Shown piece after piece: positions 47,457-58,183 of a stretch of 64,000 nt of DNA; the stretch's first letter is position 1; the number at the start of each line of letters is the position of its first letter. A program made the position numbers and the translations under genes. Source of the DNA: Castanea sativa (Eukaryota > Streptophyta > Magnoliopsida > Fagales > Fagaceae). The stretch covers positions 37,623,634 through 37,687,633 of the forward strand of contig NC_134014.1 in assembly GCF_040712315.1 (NCBI RefSeq), read 5' to 3'. Under the pieces are notes generated by a model that worked only from the letters and a program-made list of their open reading frames with translations, did no database searches and was not told the DNA's origin.

Positions 47457-48470
47457 ATAGAAGATAAAGTTAGAAACTAAGCTACTGCACACTTTAACTC
47501 ACATAATCTAACTTGATATGCAACATGTTAACAACTAAACTAAGTACCTGCATTTGATCTTGATCTTTGCTAACCAAAAAGGAGTCAGCACCAAGATGTT
47601 CCAAAGCTTCCTTCTTCTTGTTGGGTGAAGTACTTATAATTGTCACCTTAACCCCCATAGCTTTAGCAAACTTCACGGCAACATGGCCTAGACCACCGAG
47701 GCCAACCACACCCACATGCATACCAGGTTTGTCAAGTCCATAAAATCTCAAGGGACTGTACACTGTTATCCCAGCACAAAGGAGAGGGGCACCAGCATCA
47801 AGTGGTAGGTTGTCTGGAATACGGATCACAAAGTGTTCATCAGAAATCATGGTGTCGGAGTAGCCTCCATATGTGGTGGTTCCATCATAATACTTAGCTC
47901 TATAGGTGAGAATCATTTTGGGGCAGTAATTTTCAAGGTGGTTGCTGCAATTATCGCAAGAATGACATGCACTGACCATGCAGCCAACGCCAACCTTGTC
48001 TCCAACTTTGAACTTCTGTATGATTCCTAGGAAACATTAACGTTAACATACCCAGGGATAAATAGGTAGGTGGATGTGCCTCATTCGTTCTTGACCATGT
48101 GAAGATCCGAGTGGCATATCTTACAAAAATGAACTTCGAACGTTATGTCCTTCTCTCCCGTTGCCCTACAAAGTACAAACATACCATACCATTTTATATT
48201 AAGCACAAACCAATAATTCAAAACTAAAAAAAAAAAAAAGATGTTAAAAGGGATGGATCATTATCAATATTAATTGGCTAATCACCACGCACACCATGAT
48301 TAATTGATCAAATAAAGCCAAGAGCCCTTGTCTTCAATGTAGGTGTTTCCCTTTCACTAATTATCAAAATGTTTATAGGAAGAAGAAGTTAAAAGTCTTA
48401 TAACTTGATTGACACTTTTTGTATTTACAATATAAATGTCTAGATTCAAATCTCCTATCCCCAAGTATTG

Positions 48471-48475
<5 letters not shown>

Positions 48476-48511
<36 letters not shown>
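48476..48511. repeat. (TA)n microsatellite
   Basis: TA run in the former intron 1 of copy 3. Confidence 0.95.
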
Positions 48512-48513
<2 letters not shown>

Positions 48514-48904
48514 CTTTATAATAACACAGTAGAATGGTCAAATAAAACAAAATAAAAATTAGAATAAATGCAAGCCTTTTCAAAATATATAGCAAAAGTA
48601 TAATTGAATAACCAATTTCGTTTTTATGGGCTCTTCTCCCCATAGTACATGAGGAAAACAAAACGATTAATTGATTATAATGGCATAACAAAATGATAAC
48701 CAAAAAAAAAAAAAAGGATAAGAGAGAGAGAGAGGAGGCCAGAAGTGTCTCTGGCTGCCCAGCCAAAGGCCTTGTTGGGGTGCTCAACCTCTGGTGATTT
48801 CGCCATTGAATTTTCTCTAGAAAGCAGCTCTATATGAAAAAACAATTGGAATGTTATAGCAATGCAATTCCCCAATGCCAGTAAAGACTAGTAAGTTTGT
48901 GATA

Positions 48905-49005
48905 TAGTAATAAAATGTATCTGTTTATATATACAGTACTAGATTATATAAGGGACTGTTGAAGGTTTGGTGAGGTATTATATATCTTAGCAAATGAGAA
49001 CTCAA

Positions 49006-49079
<74 letters not shown>

Positions 49080-49440
49080 TCTCGGCGATAAGTTTTACTT
49101 AATCCTTAATTTTATATGCTTTTGCACTTGTCTATTCTGCTTATAAGTTAATTTGAGCATATCTTGTTTTATTGATATATTATTGATATTGCTATAGTAA
49201 TAAAATGTACCTGTTTATATATACAGTACTAGATTATATAAGGGACTGTTGAAGGTTTGGTGAGGTATTATATATCTTAGCAAATGAGAACTCAATGTGT
49301 GTGTGTATATATATATATATAAAAAAGTCTCGGCGATAAGTTTTACTTAATCCTTAATTTTTTACGCTTTTGCACTTATCTATTCTGCTTATAAGTTAAT
49401 TTGAGCATATCTTGTTTTATTGATATATTACTGATATTGC
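48905..49440. repeat. ~287-bp tandem duplication of the copy 3 5' flank
   Basis: TAGTAATAAAATGTATCTG at 48908 and TAGTAATAAAATGTACCTG at 49195 start two nearly identical units, each with GGGACTGTTGAAGGTTTGGT, then GTCTCGGCGATAAG. They differ mainly in a (GT)n(TA)n tract (49009-49077 against 49301-49321). GGTGAGGTATTATATATC is the decayed form of the promoter motif seen intact at 50275. Confidence 0.85.
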
Positions 49441-49554
49441 TTTGTAACTTTGTTAATCAATTTGGACAATTTTCCAAACTATACTTCCAACATATATTAT
49501 AGAAGTATGATTCTTAGGAAACATTAACATCAACATTAACATTCCCATGTATCA

Positions 49555-49655
49555 ACAATAAAATAAAACAAGATTTGCTCAAATTAACTTATAAGCAAAC
49601 AAGTGCAAAAGCATATAAAATTAAGGATTAAGTAAAAATTATCACTGAGACATGG
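49555..49655. repeat. Inverted copy of the duplicated flank
   Basis: TAAGTAAAAATTATCACTGA and AAATTAACTTATAAGCA are reverse complements of the end of the 287-bp units (GATAAGTTTTACTTAATCC, TTATAAGTTAATTTGAGC), forming an inverted repeat of about 100 bp. Between lies an intron-2-like scrap (AGGAAACATTAACAT near 49516). Confidence 0.8.
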
Positions 49656-50230
49656 AACTAAATTCGGTGTCCTTAAGAAGCGATTTCGCCCCCACTGGAA
49701 TGAATTTGTCGGTGCAAATGGCTCAAGTGGTCGCTCTCCAGGATACAACGGCAACTCTGTTAATGTGCACTCACAAACAGAGATTCGAACTTATCACAAA
49801 TAGCCAAAAGAAATTTTTTAGCAAAAACAGAGGAGCAAAAGTATCAAAGTAATATGTGTTTTATTGTTTTCAACTAATATCATATATCCAGAATTTTGAT
49901 AGTCTTAGAGCTCTAATATCATATATGTGTTTTCAACGAAGGAATTTTCTTTCCCATTGCCGCCGCAAGTTGTTATGTATTTTCTGCAAAATAGGGGAAA
50001 TTGCGGCTGACTATTTTTTTAAGAAAATATGAGATGATTGAGGGTTTTGTTTGCTGCCAAAAATTCCCACGCTAGCTAAGGAAAATTCTAGAGCATGGAC
50101 TGACTTTACAAAAAAATATTATGGGCTTAAGCTTTGAACATACCCAATTAATTTTAAGACATACCCAACAATATACACACACACATATATATATATATAT
50201 ATATCTATATATATATATGTATGTATATAT
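49656..50230. other. Spacer, no confident gene
   Basis: A 66-codon ORF at 49652-49852 has no recognisable domain and no paralog here. (TA)n/(CA)n tracts at 50175-50235. Nothing else supported. Confidence 0.5.
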
Positions 50231-50234
50231 ATAT

Positions 50235-50440
50235 AGTACTAGGTATAAGGGACTGTTTCAACTTGAGGATTTGGTGACGTATTGGCTTAGCATATGGGGA
50301 TACAAAACTCAAACATTCTTGTTGACTACTCCTATCTTTCTGGAACCAGGAAAGGAAAGGTCAAGGAAGAGGAGTTTCTTACGCCTTCTTAGTTCTCATA
50401 TGCCACACTTTCTGTCTTCTCATTCCATTTTTTTCCCCTT
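50235..50440 (-). promoter_or_regulatory. Displaced CAD promoter region of copy 3
   Basis: GGTGACGTATTGGCTTAGCA at 50273 and CAAGGAAGAGGAGTTTCTTA near 50362 match the region upstream of copy 4 (60525-60720). In copy 3 this segment is about 1.4 kb from the ATG because of the duplications at 48.9-49.65 kb. Confidence 0.6.
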
Positions 50441-50515
50441 TTTTTATAGAGACATTGGTCATTTTTTCTTGGAGCATTGGTTATTGGTTGCTGGTTATTA
50501 GTTATTATACACACA

Positions 50516-50892
50516 TGTTGGATGTGCATTGCACCACGTGGGTCCAACCCAAACTCTGTCTTCGCTCATTAAATGAGCTTGTTAAAAAATTGCTAAGAAG
50601 TCAGTAAAGCAAATTGAACTTGCTAGAGAAGCTTTCCAATGAGAAGAATTGAAGTCATCTTTAATTCTTTCAATACAAAAGTCAAGACAAGTTGACTTGC
50701 ATTTATTGTGACTTGATGTGAAAAGTGTGAAAGGAAGAAAAGAAGAAAAAGGTGAGGAAATAAAAGAAAAGGCCCTTCGGCCATTTTGCGTAGAAGAGAA
50801 GAGTGAAGAGAAGTCTCGGTGAGTGAGATTGAGGATAATGCAATTTTGGAAAATTGTGTGAGTGAGAGCAAGCAAAAGAAAGAAAAAAAAAG

Positions 50893-50923
<31 letters not shown>

Positions 50924-51176
50924 GTAAGAGAAAATTGTGAGAGATACACAGTGAGGAAAAGAGTAGTGAGTGAAAAAAAAAAGTTTTTTTTTTTGGCTCA
51001 AATTGTATCTCTAAGTCTTGTAATTTCTATTTAATATAGTGAAAATTCGAAATTCATCCCGTGGTTTTTCCCTTCAATGAGAAAGAGTTTATAGGTAAAT
51101 CTTTGTGTTTTTGTGTGATTCTGCTTTCGCTGTACTTGCTAAAATTAATTCACAGTTATATAGAATTTTCCTATCA
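50516..51176 (+). mobile_element. Copia-like solo LTR
   Basis: Starts TGTTGGATGTGCATTGCACC and ends AATTTTCCTATCA. It contains CATCCCGTGGTTTTTCCCTT, then AAATCTTTGTGTTTTTGTGT, the text common at the end of Copia LTRs. Flanks ACACA and GCACA match 4 of 5. No primer-binding site follows, so it is a solo LTR. Confidence 0.68.
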
Positions 51177-51458
51177 GCACACGCTAAGACTTCTTCTCTT
51201 GCTTGTCACTACGTGTCTTGTTCGTTGACCACATCTATTTCTTCTTGGTTGGTCATGTTGTTAATTTGTTGTGAAAATATTGTAAATGTAATACTTTTTT
51301 CAAAGTTTACTTGTGGGGTAATTTTGATTCATGAAGTTTTAAGCAAACCCTATTGGTTCTTGAAATTTAAAAAATGAAAGTTTTTTGTCCCTTCGTCAAT
51401 TTCCGTTAGTTTATTTGTCTATGTGTCTTATATAACAATAATGTATAATTTTTTAAGA
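51177..51458. other. Spacer
   Basis: About 280 bp, AT-rich, no gene or element recognised. Confidence 0.5.
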
Positions 51459-51792
51459 AAAAGTTTAGTTACAAAATTGGTTGTAACCTTAGGCTACTTT
51501 ACTCAATATCTTTTTATTAGATGTGAATTTTAACAAATCCACCATTGAATTAGATCTTCTTCTTATGTACTCCATGCTTACAAAATTTCTAAAAAATTAA
51601 AGATCATTAGCTATGTCATTAATAAATTGTTAAAATTGCAAGTCTTTATGGTTTAAAATTTGATATGTGTATTATGAGCGTAAAGAACATGCAATTCAAC
51701 GGTTAGATTTTTATAATATATTGTAATGTTTATTTTATTAAGTAAGGTTGTATGCTTAGGCTATAACCAATAATTTTGTAACTAAATTTTGT
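51459..51792. mobile_element. MITE with TTTAGTTACAAAATTGGTTG ends, unit 1
   Basis: The left end TTTAGTTACAAAATTGGTTG is mirrored by the right end, whose reverse complement is TTTAGTTACAAAATTATTGG. The arms pair inward. Non-coding. Confidence 0.75.
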
Positions 51793-51825
51793 CCTAGTGA
51801 CAATATTTTTGTTATTAAAAAATGA

Positions 51826-52212
51826 ACAAAATTTAGTTACAAAATTGGTTGTAACTTAAGGCTATAATCTTACTCAATAAAGTAAATATTATTACATAAT
51901 TTAAAATTTTAATTGTTGAATTGTATATTTTTTACGCTCTTAATACACATGTCAAAATTTGTGACAATCAAATATTATTTACTATATGATCTATAAGCTT
52001 ATATTTTATGCATAATTTTCAATTACAAAAACTTGAAATTAAAAAATTTATTGATAACATAACTATTAATTTTTAATTTTATGAAAATTTGCAAGTATGA
52101 AGAATATAAGAAGATGTAATCCAATTGTGCATTTGTCCAAATTCACTTCTAATAAAAAAATATTGAGTAAGGTTATAACTTAAGGTTACAATTAATTTTG
52201 TAACTTATTTTT
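51826..52212. mobile_element. MITE of the same family, unit 2
   Basis: Begins ATTTAGTTACAAAATTGGTT and ends TTAATTTTGTAACTTATTTT. Shares interior phrases with its neighbour (ACTCAATAAAGTAAATATT, GTTGAATTGTATATTTTT). Confidence 0.7.
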
Positions 52213-52398
52213 TCCTTGAAAAATTACACATAAACACCATCAAATTAGACTTAATCCCAGTATCCCATCAACCCTGATCTCTTTAACCTCCACGTTGGAC
52301 TGCACAGTAATACCGAATAATAATTGTAGCCACAACCGTCGAAGACAAAATCCAAATATCATCACCGGTCTTCACAACTACCAAATAACAAGCCACAA

Positions 52399-53606
52399 CA
52401 TAGTTTTAAAAACTAGACCGGATTGGCTGGACCGACCAGTTCAATTGGGAACCAGCCTTTAATCCGATCTGGTTATGAGTAAAAACAGAAAATTACTTAA
52501 AAACTGGGAAAAATTGAAAACCGACCAGTTCAACCAGAAAACCGGGAACCAGCATAGTCAAACCGATTAATGCTCGGTTGGGTTGAAAACCTAAACTACA
52601 CCATTTTGCCCAGCCTAAATCATAACCCTAAACACTTGATTCACCCTCACTCTCACTCACGCCTCTCATCTCTCTGTCACACTCACGCCTCTCACTCTCA
52701 AGTCTCACCTCTCTGTCTCTCACGCCTCTCACCCCTCTGTCTCGCTCTCACTCTCACCTTACTCAGGCTCACAAGTCATGGCCTTTCATCTGATTTGCTT
52801 CTCATCATCATGGGTCACGCCTCTAGCCATCTTGGTCTCGCCCACCCTCTGTGCTCTACTTCATTAGGTATTTGGATTATTTTTCTTTTTCCTTTGCTTT
52901 TGATTGTAACTTGTTGATTCTCTATCTTTCATTTGTCTTACCACTATTCACCTCAAAATCAATATGTGATTTGGTTCTCTCGGCTTCTGTCCTTTTTTTT
53001 TGTTTTTCATTTCACTCAGGTTCTCTGTTCATGTTCTTTGCCTTCAACTTTCCAATCAGTTCAGTAACTTCATTGGTAACTTCTCTCATTAACTTAATTA
53101 TTCAATTTATTCTTTCAATTATTAGTTTAGCATAGCATTTTAGTTTATTTGTGATTTTGTGTATGTTGAGGATTATGTTGTGGATTTGATTTAGAGAGCT
53201 TTATTGTTTGTGAAATATTTACAGAGTAGCATTATTGTTTGGATGTAATGAACTTATTTGCTATTTGTCATTTGGATGTAAATGTAAAGACTAATGAACT
53301 TATTTATTTGGTTTTGTTGAAAGTTAATTATGTTAAGGATGATTGTTTGGTAATGTTATTATGTTAAATTCTTTAAAAAAATGTTATATACTTGTATTTT
53401 TTTTTAAAGGAAACATATTTATTACTATTGGTTTGTTAGTTTTAGTATATTAAAAAATTATTAATTATTTATATAATTTAAATAATTAATAATTAAATTA
53501 TTTATGACGTCGCCGGTTCAACTATGAGTTGGACTCCGATCCGACCAAAAAACTGGTAATTAACTCCTCGACTGGTTCTTTTACCGTACCAGTTTTTAAA
53601 ACCATG
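52399..53606. mobile_element. Non-autonomous hAT-like element, 1.2 kb
   Basis: Ends CATAGTTTTAAAAAC and, in reverse complement, CATGGTTTTAAAAAC, with an identical 8-bp flank AGCCACAA (52391-52398, 53607-53614). The outer regions are full of ACCGG/CCGGTT words that pair between the arms; the middle has a (CTCACTCTCACGCCTCT)-rich stretch. An ORF at 52570-52917 is low complexity and not a transposase. Confidence 0.85.
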
Positions 53607-53614
53607 AGCCACAA

Positions 53615-54033
53615 TTGTTGACTCCAAATTTCAAGCCCAAAGCTCAAACGTGTCATGATGGAAATTGTTTTGCTTATCTTATTTATTTACTAGCTATTTG
53701 CAACGATCCAGCCATCCAGATGTTGATTACTTAAAAAAAAAAAAAAAAAAAAACTGTATACAGGTTTTGAATAATCATCACTCTTGAACCGCTTTTCTGC
53801 TAATCCAATTTCATCACCTGAAACATTTTTTTTTTCTATTGTGAATCCAAATTGTTTCATTAAAAATTAGAAATAAATAATTTCTTTTATATAGAATCAT
53901 AGATTTGGATCTTTTATGTAGCCAGCTTCGGGTATGAACATGAAGAAGATCTTTTATGTATTGGCATTTTTTAAGCCAGTTGTTGTAAAGGATCATCAAG
54001 GGTTGATGTGAAGGGTGCCAAATGAGTGGGTTT
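53615..54033. other. Spacer
   Basis: AT-rich, with an A run at 53731-53752. No gene. Confidence 0.55.
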
Positions 54034-56518
54034 AGGGTGGACATAATTGGGTTGGGTATATAAAACTCATCTACCCATTAAAACCCATTTAACTAATTAC
54101 TTCTAACACAAACTCAATCCAACCCAATTATTATGGGTAAACCCCAACTCACCCAATTACCCAATTATCAAAATCACCAAAATGCCCCTAAAGTGATAAT
54201 GACCAAAGTACTCTAAAATCTTCAAAAATGACCAAAATACCCCAAACCCTTAAAATTACCAAAATAACTCCAAAACCCAAAAAATTACCAAAATACCCCC
54301 AAAATCCAAAAAAATAACCAAAATACCCCAAAACCTAAAAATGACCAAAATACCCCCAAACCCAAAAAATGACCAAAATAATCCCGAAATTTACAAAATG
54401 ACCAAAATACCCTCGAAACCCAAAAAATGACCAAAATACCCCCGAAATCTAAAAATTACCAAAATACTCTCAAAACCCAAAAAATAACCAAAATACCCCC
54501 CAAAACCTTAAAATTACCAAAATAACCCTAAAACCCCAAAAATGACCAAAATACCCTTCGAAACTTAACAATTACCAAAATACCTCTAAAACAAAAAATG
54601 ACTAAAATACCCTCGAAACCTAAAAAATGACCAAAATACTCCTGAGGCCTAAAAAAAAAAAAAAAAAAAAACCAAAATACCTCTGAAACCTAAAAATGGC
54701 CAAAATAATCCCGAAACCTAAAAATTGACCGAAATAACCTCGAAACCTAAAAATGACCAAAATATCCGCAAAACCTAAAAAAATGGCCAAAATAACCTAG
54801 AAATCTAAAAATGACCAAAATACCCCCTAAACTTAAAAATGACCAAATTACCCCCTAAACTTAAAAAATGATCTAGATACCCTCGAAACCTAAAAAATGA
54901 CCAAAATACCACTGAAACCTAAATATGACCAAAATAACCCCTAAACTTTCAAATGACCAAAATATCCTCAAAACCTAAAATTGACTAAAATACCCCGAAA
55001 CCTATAAAATGACAAAAATGCCCCTTAAACTTGTAAGTCGATAAAAATATACCCTAAACCAAAAAAATGACCAGAATCCCCTCTAAAACTAAAAAATGAC
55101 CAAAATACTCCCTAAACATAAGAAAATGACCAAAATACCCCCTAAACCTAAAAAATGAATAAAATACACCGGAAACCTAAAGAATGACTGAAATATCCCC
55201 AAAACCTAAAAGTGAATAAAAGACCTCCAAAACCTAGAAAATTACCAAAATAGCCCCAAAATATAAAAATTAACGAAACACCCCTAAAATCTAAAAAATT
55301 AGTGACATTCCCTTGAAACTTGCAAGATGACTAAAATACTCATAGAACCTTTAATTTAACGAAAATACCCTCGAAACATCCAAAATACCGCAAACCCCTA
55401 TTTTGGTAATTTTAAAGGCTTTAGGTGTATTTTGTTCATCTTGGTATGTTGGTCATTTTGGATATTTTGAGGGATGTTTTGGCCGTTTTATAGTTTTAGA
55501 GCTATTTTGGTCGTTTTAAAGGTTTCAAGGTATTTTTGGTAATTTTAGAGGTTTTGGGTTTATTTGGGTCATTTTAAAGGTTTATGTGTATTTTCGTCAC
55601 TTTATAGGTTTGAGGATATTTTGGTCATTTTTTAGGTTTTAGGGGTATTTTGGTCATTTTATAGTTTTAGGGGGTATTTTGGTCTTTTTCTAGTTTTGGT
55701 TTATTTTTGTCAATTTTTAGGCTTCGGGGTTATTTTGGTCATTTTTTAGGTTTCGGGGGTATTTTGGTTATTTTAGAGGTTTAAGGGTATTTTTGGTCAT
55801 TTTAGAGGTTTCGGGGTTATTTTGGTCAATTTTTAGGCTTCGATGTTATTTTGGCCATTTTTTAGGTTTCGAAGGTATTTTGGTAATTTTTTGGATTTCA
55901 GGGGTATTTTGATCATTTTTTAGGTTTCGGGGTCATTTTGGTCATTTTTTGGGTTTTAGGGGTATTTTGGTAATTTTTTGGGTTTAAGGTTATTTTGTTA
56001 ATTTTTTGAGTTTTGAGGGTATTTTAGTAATATTAGGTTTCGGAGTATTTTGGTCATTTTTTGGGTTTCAAGGGTATTTTGGTCAATTTTTGGGTTTCAG
56101 AGTATTTTGGTCATTTTATGGGTTTTTGGGGTTTTTTTATCATTTTTTGGGTTTTAGGGGTATTTTGGTTATTTTTTGGTTTTGGGGGTATTCGGTCATA
56201 TTGTAGGTTTTGGGGGTATTTTGGTAATTTTTAGGTTTCGGGGGTATTTTGGTCATTTTTAGGTTTAGGTGTTATTTTGGTCATTTTTTAGGTTTTGGGG
56301 GTATTTTGGTATTTTTTAGTGGTTTTGGGTTATTTCAAAGTTAGGTGATTTGTAGAAATGATACTTGTATCATAATTGGGTCTAATTGGGTACTCAATTA
56401 AAACCCAATAAACATTAATGTTAATTGGGTTTAATTGGGTTAATACCCATTTAACCCAATTAATAATTGGGTGAGTTTGGATGGGTAAATGAGTTTGGGT
56501 TGATTTTGCCACCCCATA
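54034..56518. mobile_element. Giant foldback element made of an inverted minisatellite
   Basis: The left arm (about 54180-55390) is a ~27-bp repeat of CCAAAATACCCC plus AAACCTAAAAAATGA. The right arm (about 55400-56340) is the same repeat in reverse complement (GGTATTTTGGTCATTTTTTAGG). Outside them, single-copy ends also pair: AGGGTGGACATAATTGGG and, in reverse complement, GGGGTGGCAAAATCAACC, with CCCAATTA/TAATTGGG motifs inside. Mirror-image structure of about 2.5 kb without protein coding; ORFs in the right arm are repeat by-products. Target duplication not found. Confidence 0.8.
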
Positions 56519-57265
56519 TTGTGACTTTGGTGAATTAAAGGGACTTGGGTTGTTTTGGGATTGGGATAAGTCTAATTTGTCAAAATTTGCCGTTAGTTGG
56601 TGCCTATGTGCAAATTTCACATCACTTAAAAAATTAAGCATACTATTGGATGTTGAGGAGGGACTAAATTTTTTTTTTTTAAAATTTTAATTTTAGGGAC
56701 TAAACCATCGTTTGGAAGGGGGAACTCAATGAAATGGAAATGAATGAATAGAATAATTTTAGAATATTCTTATCTTTCTTTTATTTGGGAGTTTTAATGG
56801 AAGAAATGAAAGGTTCATTCTCTTGTTTGAGAGTTTAAGTGGGAGGGAATGGAATGAGTAGGAGAGACCACTCATTCCTCTCTATTCCCGCAAAACCTCA
56901 AATTTTCATTCTCCGGAAACTTTAGAAACCAGAAACACTGATTCGGCATTTTTAAACCACAAAATGCTTGGTTTCCATTTCGGTTGTAGGTGTAACCAAC
57001 CTGCTATTAAGGATATGACAGAAAGAAATAATAGAAAAAGCACTCCAAAATTGTATTATTTATTTGACACTAATGGTTGAAGTGAATTTTCTGAGGATAA
57101 AATGGATTATGGGAGTGTGTGACTCAAACTTCCTTCTTGCATGCGTCCTCTGGATTCAAATATTTTCTATTGATTCCTTTCAAAAACACAAATAATTTGA
57201 ATAGTTTGAATAGAAGGTCATATCTTTTCTTATCAAAGATCAATCCTAAACTTGACGGATCTTTC
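56519..57265. other. Spacer
   Basis: No gene. A phrase TTTAGGGACTAAACCATCGTTTGG occurs near 56690; the rest is AT-rich without recognisable ends. Confidence 0.5.
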
Positions 57266-57267
57266 TC

Positions 57268-57684
57268 GAAAACCTAAGGGTTCCTCCACAAGGTTATTCC
57301 ACAGAGGGTGAGTCAGGGCCTAAGATCAGGCCGAAAGGTGTAGAGTTATTGTGAATCGATCCAAATTGAAGAAAGAATTGAATATTTATTAATAAAATTT
57401 ATCGTACGAGAATAAAGATAAAGTCCCATTTCGGCAATGCAATGTAGTTGGACTCTCATGTTGATTCGAATGAATCATCTTTTCCGTGGAGGTAAATCTT
57501 TGTGCCTACTCAAGTCCAACCCATTGGCACCCTTTAGGGGTTCTAACCAGGGAGCATGCAAATCCCAAAAACGCATAGTTTCTCCCCCAAAGGCGTAGTT
57601 GACGGACAATAGGTGAATATTCCTATACTGCCCCTTGTTGGTCCCGAGAGACGGAGGAGGCTAGGTTAGCCGAAAGATGCTTGG
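57268..57684 (+). pseudogene. Nuclear fragment of plastid 23S rRNA gene, interrupted
   Basis: AACCTAAGGGTTCCTCC, GAGGGTGAGTCAGGGCCTAA and GATCAGGCCGAAAGG (57280-57343), then AGGTGAATATTCCTATACTG and GGAGGCTAGGTTAGCCGAAA (57612-57680), are the central part of bacterial-type large-subunit rRNA as found in plastids. They are split by about 247 bp (57344-57590) flanked by AAAGGTGTAG and AAAGGCGTAG. The inserted piece contains GTTGATTCGAATGAATCATC and looks organellar but was not identified. Sequence changes and size rule out a working rRNA. Confidence 0.8.
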
Positions 57685-58183
57685 TAGGTAAATTTTAAAC
57701 ACCAACAAAGTATTTTCACCATTCATTAATGTATGTTATTTTGGTGATGTTTTTAAACTCTATGCATTACTTTTATTATGGTTATATTGATTGGGTAAAT
57801 GTATATACATTTAAAAAAATAATAATAATTAAGATGCGAACAAGTAAAATGACATAGCATTGTAATAGAAGCCAGGCAATGAAGCAAACTGAAATTTCTG
57901 TGTATATTAACACAAAGTTACCGGATGGGACTATATTCCCAATCTGAAAAGGAAAGAGATTGTATGGAACTATAACTCACTGGATATTTATCCCAAACCA
58001 AAAATCACTTCATCCCTCATTTATCACAAATGCAACCCATTACATCTTTGCCTCACTGTGAGGAAGAAATATTCAGTAAACCGAGAAACAAAGATTAGAG
58101 TCTAGGAGATACCAGAAGATAACTTAATCAACTAAAAGATATTCTCATCTCACCAATGAGCCTTACTAAAAAAACAGTAAAAA
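57685..58183. other. 3' flank of CAD copy 4
   Basis: Resembles the 3' flanks of copies 1-3 from about 57900 on (CAACTCACTGGATATTTATCCC region). No gene. Confidence 0.6.

Larger units (their letters stand above)
46631..48806 (-). pseudogene. CAD copy 3, pseudogene
   Basis: Exon 5 (46836-46631) and exon 4 (47175-47022) are intact and match copy 2. Exon 3 keeps its donor (47548) but lacks its 5' part: at 48018-48020 it joins intron 2 sequence next to exon 2, so most of intron 2, the acceptor and the codons for the zinc-ligand His-Glu are gone. Exon 2 (48165-48052) has CKICH for CGICH and TGG-to-TGA at 48083-48081. Exon 1 (ATG 48806) ends after TSGLLS; its 3' end and donor are lost between GA tracts. 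Intron 3 holds a MITE. No functional enzyme is possible. Confidence 0.95.

Noticed and set aside
49652..49852. 66-aa ORF as a possible small gene
   Set aside because: No recognisable domain, no paralog in the window and an atypical context between duplicated flanks.
52570..53135. ORFs inside the 1.2-kb hAT-like element as a transposase
   Set aside because: Low-complexity Ser/Leu/His text from CTCACTC repeats; no catalytic motifs.
56006..56206. Phe/Gly-rich 66-aa ORF
   Set aside because: Translation of the GGTATTTTGGTCATTTT minisatellite.
57268..57684. Functional rRNA gene
   Set aside because: Only a short internal part, split by an insert and carrying substitutions.
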